DNA of 64,000 bases from UBA1369 sp964571725. GTDB taxonomy: Bacteria > Patescibacteriota > Gracilibacteria > UBA1369. This document shows positions 59,397-64,000 of the stretch, in pieces. Location of the stretch: assembly GCA_964571725.1 (NCBI GenBank), contig CAZNDB010000003.1:1-64000 (forward strand), given 5' to 3'. The notes under the pieces are model-generated. The model made no database searches and was not told the DNA's origin. It saw only the letters and a program-made list of their open reading frames with translations. The position numbers and the translations under genes were made by a program. How positions within the stretch are numbered: the stretch's first letter is position 1; each line of letters opens with the position of its first letter.

Positions 59397-62333
59397 CTAT
59401 TCCTTTCCTCCATCCTTCTTCAATTTCTTCTGAATAAAATCAAACATCTTGCGGTTTACATAGTCCTTAAGATCAGCGTTTGAATCCAGCTTCTGGTACA
59501 AATCAAAGTTATTTCGGAACATTGAGATCAGTTCTTTTTCAAAAACTTCATCAAACTTCACCTTCACCGCATCTTGCGAATTATTGTTTTTCACCGCTCC
59601 TGCAAGCGCATTGTGGTCGAGTAGGCGTTTGGTAAGATTGTTCAATATGATTCGATCTTCTTCGCTGAACGTTGTGCCAAAGCGCTCATTGACCTCTTTG
59701 ATAATCTTCGACAAAGCTTCATTCTCATCCTCATTTTTCCCTCTGCCACGTCCTGCAATCGGCTCAAGTGCACCATCTTCATTTTCGAGCGTGATACTGG
59801 TTTGCCCGACCTGCGGTATTTTGATTGATTCCAGATCAACGGAGTCAAGTACCTCAAATGGCAATGTCTCCGTTGTTATCGGCAATTTTCTGCGATAAAG
59901 CCGTAAGAAAACATAAAGCTTTTCAAGACTACTATCGCTAAATGAAATGATCTGTGAAATAAAGGCGTATTTCTTGAGGTATTCGCTCATTTTCTTTCTG
60001 CAGTCCGTTTGTTGTTCTTTATCAAGTTCCAGAAAACGAGGCTTAATTACGTCCAAAAATCCATTCAGCTCACTTGGAGAAACTCCACGGAAATACATTT
60101 TGCAAAACTCTCCGATTTCACGTTCATCAAAAAGTTTGTAATTCAAAATATCTCGCTGTAAGTCATGCAAGATATTCGGATCAGTGGCTTCAGCAAGTAC
60201 CGTTGTTGTGTAATAAGGCTGGAAGGATTCTTTGATGTCGTCCGTATTATTTACAAAATCCAACACAAACGTTTCCTCTTTGTCTGGTCTTGTCCGATTC
60301 AAGCGCGAAAGTGTTTGCACACAGTTTACTCCAGAAAGCTTTTTATCCACATACATAGCGGTCAAAAGCGGCTCATCAAAGCCAGTCTGGAATTTCTCCG
60401 CTACAATCAAAAACTTGTAATCATCTTCTTTGAAAGTGTCCGCCGTCTGATTTTCCGAAACACCATTCATTTGAGATTCGGTGTATTCCAGATCACCATC
60501 ATCTACCGTTCCAGAAAAAGCAACCAGTGACTTCATCGGCAAATTATTCTTCGCAAGATAAGCATCCATTTCCAACTTAAAACGCACAGCATGCAAACGG
60601 GAACGGGTTACAATCATTGCCTTAGCCTTACCACCAATTTCACGGGCAATATTTTCCCAAAAATGAGTCACAATAATTTCGATTTTCTTTTGAATCGCCA
60701 CTTCATGTTTTCCAACAAAATCCACCATTAGTCTTTGAGCCTTCTTCTTCTTATAATCAGGATCGTCCTGCACTTTTTTAAGCAGGTTAAAATACATCTG
60801 GTACGTGGTGTAGTTCTTGAGAACATCCAGAATAAAGCCTTCATCAATAGCCTGTTTCATCGAATAAATCGAGAACGGTCTGAAAGTTCCATCAAACTGT
60901 TTTTCTCCAAACATTTCCAGTGTCTTTTGTTTTGGTGTTGCGGTAAAGGCCAAAAAGCTCACATTCTTTTGTCTGCCACGTGCTTTCATCTCCGCCAAAA
61001 TAAACTCTTCACCGTCCTCATAATCCTTTTCCTGTTCGTCAAAGGTCAGAACCTGTTTAAGTGTCTTTGCGCTTTCACCTGTTTGAGAAGAATGCGCCTC
61101 ATCGATGATGACCGCAAAATTCTTTCCCGATAATTTCTCCATATCCTCCACAATCACGGGGAATTTCTGCAAAGTGGTAATGATAATTTTCTCGCCGTTT
61201 TCCAGAGCTTCACGAAGCTGAGAACTATGCTTATCAATCTTCTTTACCACGCCTCGTACTTGCTCAAACTGTGCAACCGTATTCTGGAGCTGTTTATCAA
61301 GCACGCGACGATCAGTGATGATTATCACGGAATCAAAAACTTTCTTATCCGCCTCATCGTGCAAATCCGCAAGACGGTGCGCAACCCACGCAATCGTATT
61401 ACTCTTTCCGCTTCCTGCACTATGTTGAATGAGATAGTTTTTTCCTGCACCACTTTCCCTTGAGTCCGTAATAAGCCTGCGAACCGCATCAAGCTGGTGA
61501 TAACGCGGGAAAATCAATTTTTCTTCAACCCTCTTTTTACCGTTTGCATCAATCTTTTCTTCTTTTTGCAGGCACAAAAAGCGGCTAACTATCTCAAGAA
61601 CAGTGTCTTTTGTCCAAATATCCTCCCACACGTACTCTGTTTTGTATTTGTTCTTGGCTGGCGGATTTCCTGCCGACATTTCATTGCCTTTGTTGAAGGG
61701 CAAGAAAAAGGTTTTAAGCCCCTCAAGCTTGGTCGTCATGTACACTTCGTCGGTATCCACGGCAAAATGCGTCAAAGCTCGTTTAAATTGCAACAACGGC
61801 TCGTTTGGATCACGATCAGTCTTGTATTGCCTCAAAGCGTTGGTAACCGACTGTCCTGTGAGCTGGTTTTTGAGTTCAATCGTAAAAATCGGCAAACCAT
61901 TCAAAAAAATCACCATATCGATCGAATTTTCGTTACGGGTACTGTACTTCACCTGACGCATCACGCTAAAAATATTTCCCTCATAAAGTTCTTGAGTTTC
62001 CGCATTGATACTCGTTACAGGCTTGAAATAGGCCAAAGAAAAAGATGAACCGTTGTCTTTAAGGCCTGTACGCATCACATCCAGCAGTCCACGCGCCTTA
62101 ATTTCCTCATTAAGCCGCTTAAAAAACTTGTCTTCTGCAAAACTACCATGATGCTCTGCCATGAGTTCCCATTCTTTCGGCTGAGTCGCTTTTATAAACC
62201 GCAGAGTCACCTCACGATCGACACATAAGGCCTTATCGTAGTTTTCGGGCTTACGCTTTTCATAGCCGTTTTGATCGATGAGAAAGGTTTCAATGTAGGC
62301 TTCAAAGCCGATTTCACGGGTATTGGTTGGCAT
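59397..62333 (-). CDS. hsdR: Type I restriction enzyme subunit R
   Basis: A 978-aa protein of the HsdR family. The N-terminal nuclease motif has MVIFLNGLPIFTIELKNQ, with the aspartate and E-x-K. The helicase core has Walker A HSAGSGKSNTIAW, the DEAH box VIIDEAHSSQ and LAFTATPKQK. Later motifs VAEKFQTGFDEPLL and LSRLNRTRPDK are typical. It translocates DNA and cleaves far from the recognition site. No hsdM or hsdS lies in the window; they are expected to the right, beyond Fic and the partial gene. Confidence 0.95.
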   Translation of the reverse strand: MPTNTREIGFEAYIETFLIDQNGYEKRKPENYDKALCVDREVTLRFIKATQPKEWELMAEHHGSFAEDKFFKRLNEEIKARGLLDVMRTGLKDNGSSFSLAYFKPVTSINAETQELYEGNIFSVMRQVKYSTRNENSIDMVIFLNGLPIFTIELKNQLTGQSVTNALRQYKTDRDPNEPLLQFKRALTHFAVDTDEVYMTTKLEGLKTFFLPFNKGNEMSAGNPPAKNKYKTEYVWEDIWTKDTVLEIVSRFLCLQKEEKIDANGKKRVEEKLIFPRYHQLDAVRRLITDSRESGAGKNYLIQHSAGSGKSNTIAWVAHRLADLHDEADKKVFDSVIIITDRRVLDKQLQNTVAQFEQVRGVVKKIDKHSSQLREALENGEKIIITTLQKFPVIVEDMEKLSGKNFAVIIDEAHSSQTGESAKTLKQVLTFDEQEKDYEDGEEFILAEMKARGRQKNVSFLAFTATPKQKTLEMFGEKQFDGTFRPFSIYSMKQAIDEGFILDVLKNYTTYQMYFNLLKKVQDDPDYKKKKAQRLMVDFVGKHEVAIQKKIEIIVTHFWENIAREIGGKAKAMIVTRSRLHAVRFKLEMDAYLAKNNLPMKSLVAFSGTVDDGDLEYTESQMNGVSENQTADTFKEDDYKFLIVAEKFQTGFDEPLLTAMYVDKKLSGVNCVQTLSRLNRTRPDKEETFVLDFVNNTDDIKESFQPYYTTTVLAEATDPNILHDLQRDILNYKLFDEREIGEFCKMYFRGVSPSELNGFLDVIKPRFLELDKEQQTDCRKKMSEYLKKYAFISQIISFSDSSLEKLYVFLRLYRRKLPITTETLPFEVLDSVDLESIKIPQVGQTSITLENEDGALEPIAGRGRGKNEDENEALSKIIKEVNERFGTTFSEEDRIILNNLTKRLLDHNALAGAVKNNNSQDAVKVKFDEVFEKELISMFRNNFDLYQKLDSNADLKDYVNRKMFDFIQKKLKKDGGKE

Positions 62334-62468
62334 ATTTTTCGTTAAAGTTTAGAAGTTATTGTTACAATTTTTTGTCGCTCACATATTATCTACAAATTCT
62401 TTTGCGGCTCACTTTTTCTATTTTATGAGCCAGTAAAGTTTTTATGGATAATCCATGCACCGCACAAA

Positions 62469-63554
62469 TTATCCAGTAATCTTTATGAGCTTTGGGAAGA
62501 TGTAAACTCTTCCTTTACGGCCTTTGCCTTCTTTCACCATTTTGATCACTTCACCTTTTTCAAGCACCTCTAAGATTCTCTTTGCCGTCGCGACAGGGAT
62601 ATTAGAACGCTCATAAAACTGTGAAGAAGTGAAAATCGGAAATGAAAACAAAAAGTCCAAAGCCTGTATAGCGAACTGCGAATGAGTCAAAGCTACAATT
62701 CGATTCTTTTTCTGATCATAAAGGCTATGAATCGCTTTTGCTTTGATGACATTCTCTTTTGCCTGAGTCACAACGGCCTGTAAGAAATACTCAATCCATG
62801 ATTCCCAATCATTTTTCTCGGAAACTCCTTTCAAATACTGATAATACTCATCCCTATTCTTTTCAAAATAGGCACTCAAATAAAACATCGGACTTGTGAG
62901 CACTTTCTTGAAATAAAGGAAAAGCGGCAGGATGATGCGACCAACACGACCATTTCCATCCCAAAACGGGTGAATAATCTCAAATTGGGCATGAATAATA
63001 GCCAACTGCACGAGGTCATCTTTTTCGGTTTCGTGGCAATACCTCTCAAGATTCGAGAAAGCATCAGCAATATCATGAGGTGCAGGCGGAACATAGCTGG
63101 CTTCTTCAATCTTCTTTGATTTTCCGATATGCACTTGTCCACTCCTAAAATTTCCTCGATCCTTATTTTCACCTCTTACGCCATCAAGCAAGATTGAATG
63201 AACCCCTTTAATCAGCCTTCCAGAAAAAGAAACTTTATCCAGATTTTCCACAGCATAGTGCATCGCTTTTCGGTAATTCAAAACCTCCTCAATGTCATCA
63301 TGTTTCTCTGCATGTTCGGTTGGATCGGCTTCAAACTCCAACACTTCCTGCAAAGTAACCTGCGTACCCTCAATTTTCGATGAAAGCACGGCTTCCTGTG
63401 TGGTAAGAGGTGAAAGCAGTACCCCAGGATTCTGCATGCTCTGCAAAAGCCCATCAAAGCGTGCAACCTCCCGATTCGATTCACCAATGAGGTGAATAAA
63501 TCGAGTCCAGTCGAGATTTTTTATCGGCAATGCGTGTGGTTTGAATGGTTGCAT
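62469..63554 (-). CDS. Fic family protein with N-terminal inhibitory motif
   Basis: A 361-aa protein. The Fic core motif IHPFWDGNGRVGR is near residue 195, with the catalytic histidine. The N-terminal SSKIEGTQVTLQEVL fits the S/T-xxx-E-G/N inhibitory helix that blocks ATP binding in class II Fic proteins. A C-terminal winged-helix region (SQFYERSNIPVATAKRILEV) may bind DNA or partners. Fic enzymes transfer AMP or other groups to proteins. It lies between hsdR and the partial gene, as in R-M loci with inserted Fic genes. Confidence 0.92.
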   Translation of the reverse strand: MQPFKPHALPIKNLDWTRFIHLIGESNREVARFDGLLQSMQNPGVLLSPLTTQEAVLSSKIEGTQVTLQEVLEFEADPTEHAEKHDDIEEVLNYRKAMHYAVENLDKVSFSGRLIKGVHSILLDGVRGENKDRGNFRSGQVHIGKSKKIEEASYVPPAPHDIADAFSNLERYCHETEKDDLVQLAIIHAQFEIIHPFWDGNGRVGRIILPLFLYFKKVLTSPMFYLSAYFEKNRDEYYQYLKGVSEKNDWESWIEYFLQAVVTQAKENVIKAKAIHSLYDQKKNRIVALTHSQFAIQALDFLFSFPIFTSSQFYERSNIPVATAKRILEVLEKGEVIKMVKEGKGRKGRVYIFPKLIKITG

Positions 63555-63573
63555 AGTTTAAAAAAGTTAAATT

Positions 63574-64000
63574 TTATTCAAATAATGGCTGATTTTGTAA
63601 GCTCATTTCACGTATATGAATTTTAGGCTTTTGGTATAAAGATGATCTTTCAATCAATGCTTTAATCAATATTGTCTTATCTTTCCCATAAAATGCCATA
63701 TAATCTTCAGTTGTCTTGCCCTCTTCTGGGAATGCCACTAAATCACGGTATTTTTTGTGAAATCCATGTATACGAATTTTCATTGTTTCCCCTCTAATAC
63801 ATTGAATACTGACTATCGCCCCAGTAAACAAATATACTTTCCCGTTTTCATAATCAGGCAGGATTGTCTCTTCATCTTCACTCAAATAATTCTCAAAATT
63901 ACTCGCATTGATAACTGCCGTACTCTCTCGACCAAAATCGCGGTCGTCACTTACTTCAATAGAAGTAACTTCATTTTCAATCAATGGAGAAATAGCCTTT
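63574..64000 (-). CDS. Partial gene, hypothetical (5' end outside window)
   Basis: The reading frame is open to the window edge; the visible C-terminal part is 141 codons. It has RDFGRESTAVINASNFENYL, GKVYLFTGAIVSIQC and an acidic ending ENQPLFE-like tail (NQPLFE). A TTG at 63984 is not a convincing start because the frame continues upstream. No family is recognised. Its place in the minus-strand run suggests it is part of the restriction locus. Confidence 0.65.
   Translation of the reverse strand, partial: KAISPLIENEVTSIEVSDDRDFGRESTAVINASNFENYLSEDEETILPDYENGKVYLFTGAIVSIQCIRGETMKIRIHGFHKKYRDLVAFPEEGKTTEDYMAFYGKDKTILIKALIERSSLYQKPKIHIREMSLQNQPLFE

Larger units (their letters stand above)
54752..64000. 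mobile_element. Integrated element carrying defence genes, at the 3' end of tRNA-Asn
   Basis: A large serine recombinase gene ends inside the tRNA 3' exon. It is followed by small accessory genes, an HTH protein, an OLD-like protein, HsdR, Fic and a partial gene, all on the minus strand and unlike the core genes to the left. The tRNA 3' end is a likely attachment site. The other boundary is outside the window. Integration is inferred from gene content and position. Confidence 0.65.

Noticed and set aside
1..64000. CRISPR array
   Set aside because: No regularly spaced identical repeats with unique spacers; the attC sites are palindromic, variable in length and separated by genes, and the 42-bp repeats are coding and tandem.

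Overview
The window looks like a chromosomal segment of a reduced-genome bacterium of the Patescibacteria/CPR type. Supporting signs are tightly packed genes, many small membrane or lineage-specific proteins of unknown function, few biosynthetic genes, SLH-type and lamin-tail-type surface proteins, a group I intron in a tRNA, and standard F-type ATP synthase, GroES/GroEL and RNase Y genes. TGA is used as a stop codon (for example at 691-693), so this is not one of the TGA-recoding lineages. The taxonomic call is inference; no rRNA or ribosomal protein marker is in the window.

Region 1 (1 to about 10.35 kb) is an integron-type gene cassette array. About twelve short, AT-rich, same-strand genes of unrelated function are each followed by an attC-like site with an RYYYAAC-like left end, a GTTRRRY-like right end and complementary arms. 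Cargo includes a histidine phosphatase, an MccF/LD-carboxypeptidase-like protein, two nucleotidyltransferases (one interrupted by a stop codon), a methyltransferase, a HIT hydrolase, a VanW-family protein, a Nudix hydrolase and several unknown proteins. No integron integrase is present in the window, so it is either a CALIN (attC cluster lacking an integrase) or the distal part of an array whose integrase lies to the left. One attC is split by about 213 bp carrying a small membrane-protein ORF. A diverged attC-loop remnant at 13.58 kb suggests the array once reached further right.

Region 2 (10.4 to 36.3 kb) is a denser and more GC-balanced core. It holds a Na+/Ca2+ antiporter, HD and Nudix hydrolases, a patatin-like phospholipase, a response regulator receiver protein, MsrA, a C39-like protease, an SLH-M23 peptidase, groES-groEL behind a CIRCE-like operator, RNase Y, a lamin-tail surface protein followed by CcdA- and DsbA-like thiol-disulfide proteins, an AI-2E family transporter, a VIT1-family protein, two cytidine-deaminase-like enzymes, tRNA-Arg(CCG) and a Bcp peroxiredoxin.

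Region 3 (36.4 to 43.8 kb) is mixed. It has a MazF-like toxin with an XRE-Panacea antitoxin, HAD proteins, two possible nucleases, long inverted repeats beside tRNA-Gln(CTG), guanylate kinase, a promoter- and terminator-bounded non-coding region that may encode a structured RNA, and a 42-bp-repeat surface protein interrupted by a 100-N assembly gap.

Region 4 (43.8 to 54.3 kb) holds ssb, the complete atpBEFHAGDC operon, a lipoprotein and a THUMP/Trm11-like RNA methyltransferase. Region 5 (54.47 to 64 kb) starts with tRNA-Asn(GTT), whose anticodon loop is split by a 248-nt group I intron. Its 3' end overlaps the end of a large serine recombinase gene. Beyond it lies what looks like an integrated defence element: small accessory genes, an OLD-like ATPase/TOPRIM protein, type I restriction subunit HsdR, a Fic protein, and a partial gene running off the window.
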